64,000 bases of DNA from Streptomyces sp. LHD-70 (lineage in GTDB: Bacteria; Actinomycetota; Actinomycetes; Streptomycetales; Streptomycetaceae). The position numbers and the translations under genes were made by a program. The DNA is taken from assembly GCF_031157275.1 (NCBI RefSeq), contig NZ_JAVIFW010000019.1, forward strand, positions 82,420 to 146,419, read 5' to 3'. Shown here piece by piece: positions 1 through 6,383 of this stretch (position 1 is its first letter; every line of letters begins with the position of its first letter). The notes beneath the pieces are model-generated. The model had not been told where the DNA came from and did no database searches. It worked only from the letters and a program-made list of their open reading frames with translations.

Positions 1-1044
1 CCACACGTCGTAGGAGGAGGCGACGAGTTGCTCGCTGATGTGGACGACGCCGGTCTGGAGGTCGGTCTCCGCCCAGGGGAGGCCCGCTGATTCTCCTCGT
101 CTGGGGGCCCGGAAGACCATGAGGTGGAACATCGGGTAGAGGCGGTGATCCGCTACGCCGTCGAGGAACTCGCCGGTCTGTTCCGGCGTCCAGACCATCA
201 CGGGGCCCGGCTTCTCTCCGGTCTCACGCCAGCGGGCTACGCGCTCGTCGGTCCAGACGAGCGGCTTGGGCGGTGTGTACTTGGGCAGTACGACGTGCTG
301 GGCCCAGTTCTCGCTGATGAGCTTCTCGACGCGGTGCGCGTAGTCGAGTGCTGAGCTGAGCTCGTTCTTCATCTTGAGCTGGGTGCCGGGGCCGGTGATG
401 TGCCACGGCTTTCGCCGCGCCTTGCGCAGCTTCTGCTTGGCCTCGCTCCATCGCTGCCGCAGCTCCGGCGGTCGCGGCCTGGCGGCCTGCTTCCAGGCGC
501 TGTGAGCGGCCTCGACTTCCAGCTTGGCGAGCTCGACGGCAGCGCGGTTGGCCGCGTGATCTTCATTGGCGCGCCAGATCTGCTCGAACATCTCTTGGAG
601 GTGGCGGGTGCGCAGGTCCCGCATCTTGAACTTCCCGACGGCCGGGATGAAGACGCGCTCGATGTGGTCCTCGTAGCCGGCCCGGGTGCTCTTCTTGAGG
701 TCGACCTTCTTCTCGAACCAGCGGCGCACGAACTGCTCGAAGGTCTCGTCCGACGTGACGTCGATACCGCCGTGCGCTTTGTCCCACAGTTCTTGGGCTG
801 CGTCTTCGGCCTTCCGCTTGGTGAGGAATCCACCCTTGCGAGGGCGCCGTCGTGTGGCTCCCAGGCCGGGCGGCAACTCGATGTAGTAGTACCAGCTTCC
901 GTGGTCGCGCTTGCCCAAGTCCGGGCAGTCGGCGCCGAGTTCTCTACGCTTCGGCTTGCCGTCGGAGCCCAGTTCCGGTCGGCCTTCCGCGTCGACGACG
1001 GGCGTTCGGCAGGTGCAACGCCGGTACACAGACCCCTTGAACAC
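1..1044 (-). CDS. int: Tyrosine site-specific integrase (N-terminal 348 codons; cut by window edge)
   Basis: The frame is open to the left edge, so the 3' part is missing. The protein is a phage-type tyrosine recombinase that would integrate or excise the element. Residues 1-75 carry a Cys-containing arm-binding region (Cys10, Cys12, Cys40, then 'HGSWYYYIELP'), a signature of Streptomyces integrases. A core-binding domain starts near 'TFEQFVRRWF' (101-110) and contains a long charged insertion (165-215). The catalytic domain begins near 'WTPEQTGEFL' (285) and shows the first catalytic Arg in 'APRRGE' (about 315). The later Lys, His-x-x-Arg and Tyr lie outside the window. The GTG start at 1044 is chosen because GGGAGGG lies 7 bases upstream; a nearby ATG is out of frame. 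Confidence 0.9.
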   Translation of the reverse strand, partial: MFKGSVYRRCTCRTPVVDAEGRPELGSDGKPKRRELGADCPDLGKRDHGSWYYYIELPPGLGATRRRPRKGGFLTKRKAEDAAQELWDKAHGGIDVTSDETFEQFVRRWFEKKVDLKKSTRAGYEDHIERVFIPAVGKFKMRDLRTRHLQEMFEQIWRANEDHAANRAAVELAKLEVEAAHSAWKQAARPRPPELRQRWSEAKQKLRKARRKPWHITGPGTQLKMKNELSSALDYAHRVEKLISENWAQHVVLPKYTPPKPLVWTDERVARWRETGEKPGPVMVWTPEQTGEFLDGVADHRLYPMFHLMVFRAPRRGESAGLPWAETDLQTGVVHISEQLVASSYDVW

Positions 1045-1091
1045 GCATCCCTCCCATGACGTGTGCTGACTTGCGGCGGCGCTCGTGATCA

Positions 1092-1180
1092 TACGTAGAG
1101 ACAGATCAGCGCCATTTTGCGATGCACAAGCCACAGAGATTTCTACTGCAGCCAGACCTTGATCTGCGTACGTAGAGACA
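1092..1180. repeat. 12-bp direct repeats TACGTAGAGACA upstream of int
   Basis: Exact copies lie at 1092-1103 and 1169-1180. A 13-bp relative, TACGTATAGACAG, with one mismatch to TACGTAGAGACAG (1092-1104), lies at 6040-6052 ahead of the early operon. Their place between the divergent int and HTH genes suggests regulator, Xis or integrase-arm binding sites. The role is inferred. Confidence 0.5.
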
Positions 1181-1181
1181 C

Positions 1182-1202
1182 ACGTGCTAGCTAAGAGCAC
1201 GT
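1182..1202. promoter_or_regulatory. Inverted repeat ACGTGCT-N7-AGCACGT in the int/xis interval
   Basis: Perfect 7-bp arms (1182-1188 and 1196-1202) flank AGCTAAG, just after the second TACGTAGAGACA repeat. It could be an operator for the divergent int and HTH genes. The rest of 1045-1353 contains no convincing gene. Confidence 0.35.
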
Positions 1203-1353
1203 ACTGCGTTCCGATCTTGTCGCCGCCCGAAGGAGAATCTAGAGTCATCCGTGGCGGTCCGGGAGGCGCGGGGGCGAAACGGGAGTGCCCGAACATGCCC
1301 CATCGACACTTTCCAGCCACCCGCCCCAGCCCCTTGGCGGTGGGGCCAGCGTG

Positions 1354-1548
1354 ATGACACGTGAGGAGCTCTTGGCTCTACCGGTCGCCGTCGACGTGGT
1401 GACGGCCGGCAAGGCGTTCAGCCTCGGGCGGAACAAGACGTACGACCTGGTCAACGCTGACGCGTTCCCCGTACCGGTGCACGACTACGGGGGTGCGAGG
1501 CGAGTGCTGGCGACAGATCTGTGGAAGGCGCTGGGCGTCACCCCGTGA
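1354..1548 (+). CDS. Small helix-turn-helix, excisionase-like protein
   Basis: This is a 64-residue protein with 'VDVVTAGKAFSLGRNKTYDL', a MerR/Xis-type winged helix in which a recognition helix (GRNKTYDLV) precedes a wing (FPVPVHDYGGARRV). It is the usual companion of Streptomyces tyrosine integrases and probably directs excision or represses int. The start could be ATG 1354 or GTG 1351; reading from 1285 adds an unlikely Pro-rich tail. It is divergent from int with a 309-bp repeat-bearing interval, and a hairpin follows the stop codon. Confidence 0.7.
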   Translation: MTREELLALPVAVDVVTAGKAFSLGRNKTYDLVNADAFPVPVHDYGGARRVLATDLWKALGVTP

Positions 1549-1551
1549 GCG

Positions 1552-1568
1552 GCTCCCGAAGCGGGAGC
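1552..1568 (+). terminator. Hairpin after the HTH gene
   Basis: GCTCCCG-AAG-CGGGAGC starts 3 bases after the stop codon. The 7-bp GC stem fits a streptomycete terminator without a U run. Confidence 0.5.
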
Positions 1569-1619
1569 ATGTGCCGCGTGCCGGCGAGTCTGTGCCATAC
1601 GGCTCGGTGCACAACTTCG

Positions 1620-1649
1620 TGAGCACCTAGGAACGTTCGTAGGTGCTCA
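1620..1649. repeat. 30-bp near-perfect palindrome
   Basis: The arms TGAGCACCTA and TAGGTGCTCA surround GAACGTTC, itself a palindrome, with only one non-complementary pair (positions 1630 and 1639). It lies between the xis-like gene and the serine-recombinase relic, so it is a candidate recombinase crossover or attachment core, an operator or a terminator. The sequence alone does not decide. Confidence 0.5.
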
Positions 1650-1751
1650 TGCGGGTCCGCTTGACTGGGCATTGATTGTGATCTGCGCCACTGGGCTCAG
1701 GGAGGCCGCAACCGCCTCTTCAGGGTGCACCGGGCGTGACGCCTTGAGCCG

Positions 1752-1767
1752 TGTCAACCGGTTGACA
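1752..1767. promoter_or_regulatory. 16-bp perfect palindrome TGTCAACCGGTTGACA
   Basis: A perfect dyad in the gene-free interval before the serine-recombinase relic. Its form suits a dimeric regulator operator. No cognate regulator is identified. Confidence 0.45.
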
Positions 1768-1779
1768 TGAGTACTGACT

Positions 1780-1810
1780 GCCCCCACCTGCGCTTTTCGC
1801 AGGTGGGGGC
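1780..1810. terminator. Strong 13-bp hairpin (bidirectional terminator candidate)
   Basis: A 13-bp perfect GC-rich stem (1780-1792 pairing with 1798-1810) closes the loop CTTTT. Its strength suggests a terminator isolating the integration cassette from the region to the right. Confidence 0.6.
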
Positions 1811-1986
1811 CTTGCTTGCGCATGAACGTATGGGCTGACCTGCGGGTATGGGTGTCACCGACGTCGAACCAACGATCGTTGGATCTCAATAGACTCAGTG
1901 CGTGACGGGTTACTACAGTCCGCCCGAGGCTGGAATTTAGTCCAAGCCGGAGTGGCTGGGCCGCTCGTCGGATCGGACATCTAGGG

Positions 1987-2970
1987 ATGACAGTGGAGGG
2001 ACTTGTCATACCCTTTTGTCACGTACGTGGGGGAAGTTGGGCTGGAGAGGTTATGAGGGCTTACGGCCACGAGAACGATGGAATCACCAAGGTCCCGCGC
2101 GAGGCCGAGTACTTGGTGGCCGCTGCGCGCAAGCTCCTCGAGGAAGAAGGGGCGACGCTGGGGGGCGTCGCCGCGTGGATGACGGAGACCGCAGGGCCGA
2201 CGGTGGCCGGGCGCCCGTGGTCGCCGACGTCCCTGCGCCGTCGGCTGCGGAATCCGGCAGTCGCCGGACTACGGCGCAACGCCGAGGGCGAGTTGGTGCC
2301 TGGCGTCACCGAGCCGCTGATGGACCGCGAGTTGTTCGAGGCGATCGACCGCCACTTCGCGGAGCGAGAGCGCGGCCAGGTACCGCAGCACACCTATCTG
2401 CTTTCCGGCGGGATCGCGAAGTGCGACCTGAGTGACACGACCCTCGTCTCACGATCGACGTCCAAGGGCGTGCGCGGCTATCAGTGCGAGGCGGAGGGCT
2501 GCGGCAAGATCTGGATTTCCGCCGCGCCACTCGATGCGTACGTGTCTGATCGAGCTCTGGCCAGGCTCTCCCGGCCCAACACTCTCGACAAGCTGGCCAA
2601 GTTGCGTGACGAGCTGAAGCGCGAGGCTGAGGCGGCCGCGGTTGAACTCGCTCAACTCGACAAGAGAAAGGGCGAGTTGGCCGGTGAGCTGGGGGCCAAC
2701 GGCCTGACGCTGCAGGAGTACAAGCAAGCCAAGGCCAGCCTGGATGCAGCTCGCAAGGCGGCCCAGGAGACAAGGCAGCGCGGCAAGTACCTCGGCCAGC
2801 TTCCTGAGTTGACCGAGGAAGCGATCAGGGATTGGTGGGAGAACACGGCGGGCGATGAGCAGCGGCGCGCTTTCCTGCAGCTCGTGATCCGCGAAGTACG
2901 GGTGGAGCCGGCCGCCAAGCGGGGTTCCAACAAGTTCGACGAGCAGCGCTTCAACATCGTCTTCCGATAG
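1987..2970 (+). pseudogene. Large serine recombinase remnant lacking the catalytic domain
   Basis: The frame starts where a large serine integrase would leave its resolvase domain ('MRAYGHENDG', an ATG at 2053) and continues through the Recombinase domain ('SPTSLRRRLRNPAVAGLRRN'), a degenerate zinc ribbon ('LSGGIAKCDLSD' and 'CEAEGCGKIW', where the first CxxC is no longer CxxC) and a long coiled coil ending in 'RAFLQLVIREVRVEPA'. The about 140-residue catalytic domain with its serine nucleophile is absent, so it cannot recombine DNA by itself. It is probably a relic of an earlier integration system or a DNA-binding remnant. Confidence is high for the family and moderate for loss of function. 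Confidence 0.85.
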
Positions 2971-3483
2971 GAAGTTGCCAGCGCAGAGGGGCAGTTCGGC
3001 TCCTGTACGCAGTTCGTACAGGTGTTTGCGCACGATTGCGGGCGCGACATAACCTGACGCCCCATCGACTCGTAGCGCGGTTGGCACATGCCGTCGGCAT
3101 GGCTGCGCGCACCTACCGTGCGGGCCGATGGATCGCAGCGTGGGCCTCGAGATCACGCCTGGGAGCAAGGGGCTGGAACGTGGAAGCGGGCGACTCGCCA
3201 CTGGGAGCAGGCGCCGAAGACGCCGAGGCGTGCAGGGCGAGGGCGGACTCATGGGACGGAGGGATCGACTTGGACGACATGCTCAAGGTTCTCGGCGGGG
3301 CGGACGCCGACCCCGACACGTAAGCCTCGGGGCTCTTCTTTTGGACTCTGCACTCGTGGAGACAATGTGAAGTCTTCTGCGGTCAAGATGTGAAGCCCTC
3401 GCGGTGAACCTCTCGCCCCGCCCTGCCGATCCGGGACCGCCGGGCGAGAGGCATTTTCCCTGCACCTTTATGATGCAAAAGAA
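2971..3483. other. Gene-poor interval before parB
   Basis: No convincing complete gene is seen. One + frame ending at 3323 finishes with a natural-looking acidic tail ('GGIDLDDMLKVLGG') and could be the end of a decayed gene, but its upstream part has atypical composition. The interval otherwise contains the terminator at 3409-3456. Confidence 0.4.
3409..3456 (+). terminator. Hairpin followed by a short T run
   Basis: CCTCTCGCCC (3409-3418) pairs with GGGCGAGAGG (3442-3451) across a GC-rich loop, followed by CATTTT. It separates the recombinase region from the parB promoter. Confidence 0.6.
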
Positions 3484-3545
3484 TTGACGGTAAAGATCGT
3501 TTAGAAATAAAGTGATGTCATCACCTCAAAGAACACCTCTTTGAG
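3484..3545 (+). promoter_or_regulatory. parB promoter with two dyads
   Basis: TTGACG (3484-3489), an 18-bp spacer and TAAAGT (3508-3513) form a good vegetative promoter in locally AT-rich DNA. The dyad TGATG-T-CATCA (3513-3523) overlaps the start region, and CTCAAAGA-N5-TCTTTGAG (3525-3545) lies in the leader. Both are candidate operators. No classical actinobacterial parS was seen. Confidence 0.6.
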
Positions 3546-3572
3546 CCCTCAGAGTGCGAGGAAGTGACACAC

Positions 3573-4658
3573 GTGAACGCCACCAAGACCGAAGTCCTGG
3601 ACATCCCTCTCGACCAGGTCGAGCCCAACCCCGACCAGCCCCGCAAGTTCTTCGATGAGGGCAAGCTGAAGGAATTGGCCGCGCAGTTCGAAGAGGTTGG
3701 CCAGCTCCAGCCGATTGTGGTCCGCCGGCCGAAGGGGAAGCGCAAGTTTCAGATCATCATGGGCGAGCGTCGCTGGCGGGCGATGCACCTCGTGGACGAC
3801 GCCACCACCATCAAGGGCCAGGTCGTCAAGAGCGTCGACGACGAGAAGGCGTTCGTGATGAGCATCTCGGAGAATGTCGGCCGCGCCGACATGACGCTCA
3901 TGGAGGAAGCGCAGGCGTACGCGGATCTGGTCGGGTTCGGGCACTCCGCGGAGCGCATTGCTGAAATGTTCGGCAAGACGCCGGACTACGTGAAGTGGCG
4001 CATGGACCTGCTCAACCTCACGACCGATATCGCGGCGCTCGTAGCCGACGGGAAGATCAAGCCGGACTTCGCGTGGCACCTCTCCCGGCTCACTCCGGCC
4101 AATCAGAAGGCTGCCGTCATCCGTTACATGAAGGGTGACTTCAGGTCGGAGACGGACGCCTCGACTTTCGCGCAGGCGATGCGGATGAAGGAGAAGCAGG
4201 AGGGCTTCTTCTCGGACAAGGAGCTGTCGGAGAAGGAGAAGGAGGAGAAGGTCAAGGAGCGTAAGCAGGCCAAGGGCAAGGTCGATCACGTGGAGCGCGC
4301 TGGCGCCCTTCTGCAGGAACTGGCGGGCAAGACTCCGACCGAGCTCGCGGAGCTGTTCGAGGGCGAGGTCGGCAAGCACTTGGACGCGATCGAGCGCGTA
4401 CGCAAGGCGGCGGCCGAGTCGGTGAAGAAGCTGCGCAAGGCCAAGGCGATGTCGGAGGCCAAGCAGCTGACCGTGCGTCCCGATCTCAAGGTCGACGGCG
4501 ACCAGGAGAACGGCGACGAGCGGGACGCTCCAGAGGCCGATGCCGTGGTCGCAGAGGAGCCCACCGAGGCTGAGCTGGCCGAGGCGGCCAGGGAGCTCGC
4601 CGAGCTCACTGCGGCGGCCGAGCAGGAGCTGAGCGAGAGCGTCACCGAGGCTGCCTGA
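3573..4658 (+). CDS. parB: ParB/Spo0J-family protein
   Basis: About 361 residues. The N-terminal ParB/sulfiredoxin-like CTPase domain has 'IPLDQVEPNPDQPRKFF' and the CTP-binding box 'GERRWRA'. A HTH domain follows ('MTLMEEAQAYADLVGFGHSA' and 'AEMFGKTPDYVKWRMDLLNL'). The long C-terminal part is Lys/Glu/Ala-rich coiled coil with an acidic end. The family binds parS-like sites and slides as a clamp to segregate DNA; some phage and plasmid copies act as regulators. No ParA is nearby, so a regulatory, DNA-bridging or host-ParA-dependent role is possible. GTG 3573 is chosen because GAGGAA sits 10 bases upstream; GTG 3564 is too close. It has its own promoter and a strong terminator. Confidence 0.9.
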   Translation: MNATKTEVLDIPLDQVEPNPDQPRKFFDEGKLKELAAQFEEVGQLQPIVVRRPKGKRKFQIIMGERRWRAMHLVDDATTIKGQVVKSVDDEKAFVMSISENVGRADMTLMEEAQAYADLVGFGHSAERIAEMFGKTPDYVKWRMDLLNLTTDIAALVADGKIKPDFAWHLSRLTPANQKAAVIRYMKGDFRSETDASTFAQAMRMKEKQEGFFSDKELSEKEKEEKVKERKQAKGKVDHVERAGALLQELAGKTPTELAELFEGEVGKHLDAIERVRKAAAESVKKLRKAKAMSEAKQLTVRPDLKVDGDQENGDERDAPEADAVVAEEPTEAELAEAARELAELTAAAEQELSESVTEAA

Positions 4659-4673
4659 GAGGGCGGTTGCGCA

Positions 4674-4712
4674 GCGTGTGGCCGGGGCTCCGAGCGAGCC
4701 CCGGCCACACGC
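4674..4712 (+). terminator. 17-bp-stem terminator after parB
   Basis: Bases 4674-4690 pair perfectly with 4696-4712 around the loop CGAGC, 15 bases after the parB stop codon. It makes parB monocistronic. Confidence 0.8.
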
Positions 4713-4839
4713 GTGTAAGGGAGCTACCCGCCTCCGGGGTAGGGCGAAAGTGGGGCTGAAGTGGGGTGATCCTGAATTCTGCGGAGCGCGGCTCGCGCAC
4801 TGTCGGGGGCGGAATTCTTGGACCTTCAATGAACAAAAA

Positions 4840-4907
4840 CACTTGTCGAGCAAAGTTGATGCAGAATAGAATTATATTGCCCAGAAGTTAGCTCTATTCG
4901 ACAAGTG
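4840..4907 (+). promoter_or_regulatory. Promoter bracketed by a 10-bp inverted repeat
   Basis: CACTTGTCGA (4840-4849) and TCGACAAGTG (4898-4907) are perfect inverse copies 48 bp apart. TTGTCG (4843-4848), an 18-bp spacer and TAGAAT (4867-4872) form a promoter whose -35 overlaps the left arm. This is a regulator or looping operator candidate for the 4922 operon. Confidence 0.55.
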
Positions 4908-4921
4908 CAGAAGGGAATGCC

Positions 4922-5257
4922 ATGTACGCATTCACGTTCCACGGGGTCACGTACGAGCCCACCATGAAGGGCCCGAAGGACGGAAGCTCCGAGATCGCCT
5001 TGGCCTTCGCGAACGAGAGCAGGGAAACGGCTCGTCGACTCGGAGTAGCTGGCCGGGAACTGGCTCAGGTAACGGGGGCCCTCGCGCAAGCCATCGAGGA
5101 AGGGGCGACCTGCGAACACATCCGGGAGCTTCAGGAGCACCACCAGGACACGACCCGCGGGTTCGAAGGCCTCCACCGCGAGTGGACTGCCCAGTCGAGT
5201 GCGGCCCTGAGGGTATTCCGTGACCATTGGGGCCACGGCGAGAACGAGCAGGGTTAG
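4922..5257 (+). CDS. Hypothetical protein, 111 aa
   Basis: The family is not recognised. The N-terminus ('MYAFTFHGVTYEP') looks like a small beta-strand segment; the remainder is helical and charged (residues 25-100) and may form a coiled coil. GAAGGGAA precedes the ATG at suitable spacing, and the operator-like promoter at 4840 supports real expression. It begins the short early cluster upstream of the DUF488 gene. Confidence 0.6.
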   Translation: MYAFTFHGVTYEPTMKGPKDGSSEIALAFANESRETARRLGVAGRELAQVTGALAQAIEEGATCEHIRELQEHHQDTTRGFEGLHREWTAQSSAALRVFRDHWGHGENEQG

Positions 5258-5364
5258 TCAACTGGCCAAAGCGGCTCGGTGGGACCCAATCGGTCACCCC
5301 GGGCCGTCAGGTCGTATCGACGCCCGGCCGTGGAGCGAGCGGTGCGGGCGGTGGAGGGTTGAGG

Positions 5365-5775
5365 ATGTTCGAGCTATTCACGCACAGGTACCGCGATTTC
5401 AAGGCGGAGATGGGGGTGCCGGTACGCATCACCCTGTCGCCTCCCCGATGGGCATTGCCCTACTCCCTGGACCACAAGGTGACTGAACTCGCTCCGAGCC
5501 GGGCGTACTTCGGCTCGGGGCGTGCGGAGTTCGAGTTGGCCTACCGGGCGCAGCTCGATCGTTGCGGGGTCGAAGCGTTGGCGGCACGGTTTCAGCGGAT
5601 CGCCGTCGCGGCCGGAGACCTGCGGTTGGTACTGCTGTGTTTCGAGGACTTGGCCGAGCCGGGCGAGTGGTGTCATCGGCGCATGTTCGCTGCCTGGTGG
5701 CAGGAACGGACTGGCGGCCAGGTCAGGGAACTCGGCCCGCTGGGGCCCGCGTATGAGCAGGGGGTGTTGATGTGA
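5365..5775 (+). CDS. DUF488-family-like protein
   Basis: 136 residues. The diagnostic part is 'LVLLCFEDLAEPGEWCHRRM' (about 90-109), the conserved LLCfE...CHR core of DUF488 proteins, followed by an aromatic helix 'FAAWWQERTG'. The biochemical role of the family is unsettled. ATG 5365 is preferred to the 46-codon longer version because GGGTTGAGG directly precedes it and the upstream extension is low-complexity. The stop overlaps the next GTG, so the two genes are translationally coupled. Confidence 0.65.
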   Translation: MFELFTHRYRDFKAEMGVPVRITLSPPRWALPYSLDHKVTELAPSRAYFGSGRAEFELAYRAQLDRCGVEALAARFQRIAVAAGDLRLVLLCFEDLAEPGEWCHRRMFAAWWQERTGGQVRELGPLGPAYEQGVLM

Positions 5776-5978
5776 ACTGCGCTCCTGAAAGGCGCAATTG
5801 GGCCGAGATGGCAAGGGAGGACTTCGAGAAGCCGACCGAGCCGAAGCCCGCCCCTCCCGGCCAGGGCGAGTTGTTCGAAGCGCCGCCTGTCCGCCCGAAG
5901 GCCGGTAAGGCCAGAGCGGTTGAGGATTGCCCGTACGGGACGATCGACTTGATGAGCCTCACTGAGGCTGACGAGTAG
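5772..5978 (+). CDS. Small hypothetical protein, 68 aa
   Basis: It starts at GTG 5772 inside the stop codon of the DUF488 gene. The protein is Pro/Lys-rich and probably unstructured, with an ending ('CPYGTIDLMSLTEADE') that may be a binding tail. The family is not recognised; coupling to the previous gene is the main support. Confidence 0.5.
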   Translation: MNCAPERRNWAEMAREDFEKPTEPKPAPPGQGELFEAPPVRPKAGKARAVEDCPYGTIDLMSLTEADE

Positions 5979-6039
5979 CAATCACCCCCAGGCGTCCCGG
6001 GGTCGCTCGATTGGCGAGCGCGGCAATCCGCGCTCTCCA

Positions 6040-6052
6040 TACGTATAGACAG
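6040..6052. repeat. Third copy of the TACGTAGAGACAG-type motif
   Basis: TACGTATAGACAG differs by one base from TACGTAGAGACAG at 1092-1104. It lies in the gene-free leader before the tRNA and the 6384 operon, where a phage regulator site would be expected. Confidence 0.4.
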
Positions 6053-6087
6053 TACTCCGTCTGATAGCGTTTGCTTGTTGGTGAGAG

Positions 6088-6105
6088 CCCGCCCTTCGGG
6101 GCGGG
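6088..6105 (+). terminator. UUCG-tetraloop hairpin upstream of the tRNA
   Basis: CCCGCCC-TTCG-GGGCGGG forms a 7-bp stem with a stable tetraloop ten bases before the tRNA. It could be a terminator for the 4922-5978 operon or an RNA-processing element. Confidence 0.45.
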
Positions 6106-6114
6106 TATCGCCGC

Positions 6115-6186
6115 GCGCCGGTAGTGCACCTGGCAGCACGCCCCGCCCCCGGCGGGGAGGAGCCCGTTCGAGTCGGGCCCGGCGCT
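6115..6186 (+). tRNA. tRNA-Gly(CCC), no encoded CCA
   Basis: A complete cloverleaf can be drawn: acceptor GCGCCGG/CCGGCGC, D-arm GTGC/GCAC with loop ACCTGGCA (G18G19, A14, A21), anticodon stem CCCCG/CGGGG, variable AGGA, T-arm GCCCG/CGGGC with loop TTCGAGT, and discriminator U73. Anticodon CCC, C2-G71 and U73 all fit bacterial glycine identity. Oddly, the anticodon loop is CCCCCGG, so position 33 is C instead of the near-universal U. The codon read would be GGG. Phage carriage of a tRNA is common; whether this one works is uncertain. Confidence 0.72.
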
Positions 6187-6335
6187 CGAGGATGCGTCCG
6201 CACGGGTTCGTGGTGCGGAGCCGACCAGCCCCCGGAACCAACCCTCCAGGCGTCCCCCGCGCCTCCTGGTTCCCAGGCGGTCCAGCACGGCAGGACCAGC
6301 CCCCTGCCCCTCCGGGCCCGCATCCCACCCCGTTC

Positions 6336-6361
6336 TAACTATCTAACTAACTAAGTAAGTC
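6336..6361. repeat. Short CTAA-type tetranucleotide array
   Basis: Six tetranucleotides (CTAA, CTAT, CTAA, CTAA, CTAA, GTAA) lie 23 bases before the 6384 gene in otherwise GC-rich DNA. They give stop codons in several frames and an AT-rich unwinding stretch. The interval 6187-6335 holds only small hairpins and no gene. Confidence 0.4.
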
Positions 6362-6383
6362 GGCACCCTCAGTCGGAGGCTCG

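Noticed and set aside
1647..2009. 120-codon minus frame between xis and the serine-recombinase relic
   Set aside because: It crosses the strong hairpin and palindromes and has no family-like composition.
3036..3323. 95-codon + frame before parB
   Set aside because: Only its last 25 residues look natural and no start is supported; kept only as a note on the interval.
3549..4853. 434-codon minus-strand frame opposite parB
   Set aside because: A Leu/Arg-rich antisense frame; parB on the + strand carries the conserved motifs.
6187..6335. Possible second tRNA after tRNA-Gly
   Set aside because: Hairpins such as CCGCAC/GTGCGG exist, but no consistent T-loop and acceptor stem could be drawn.
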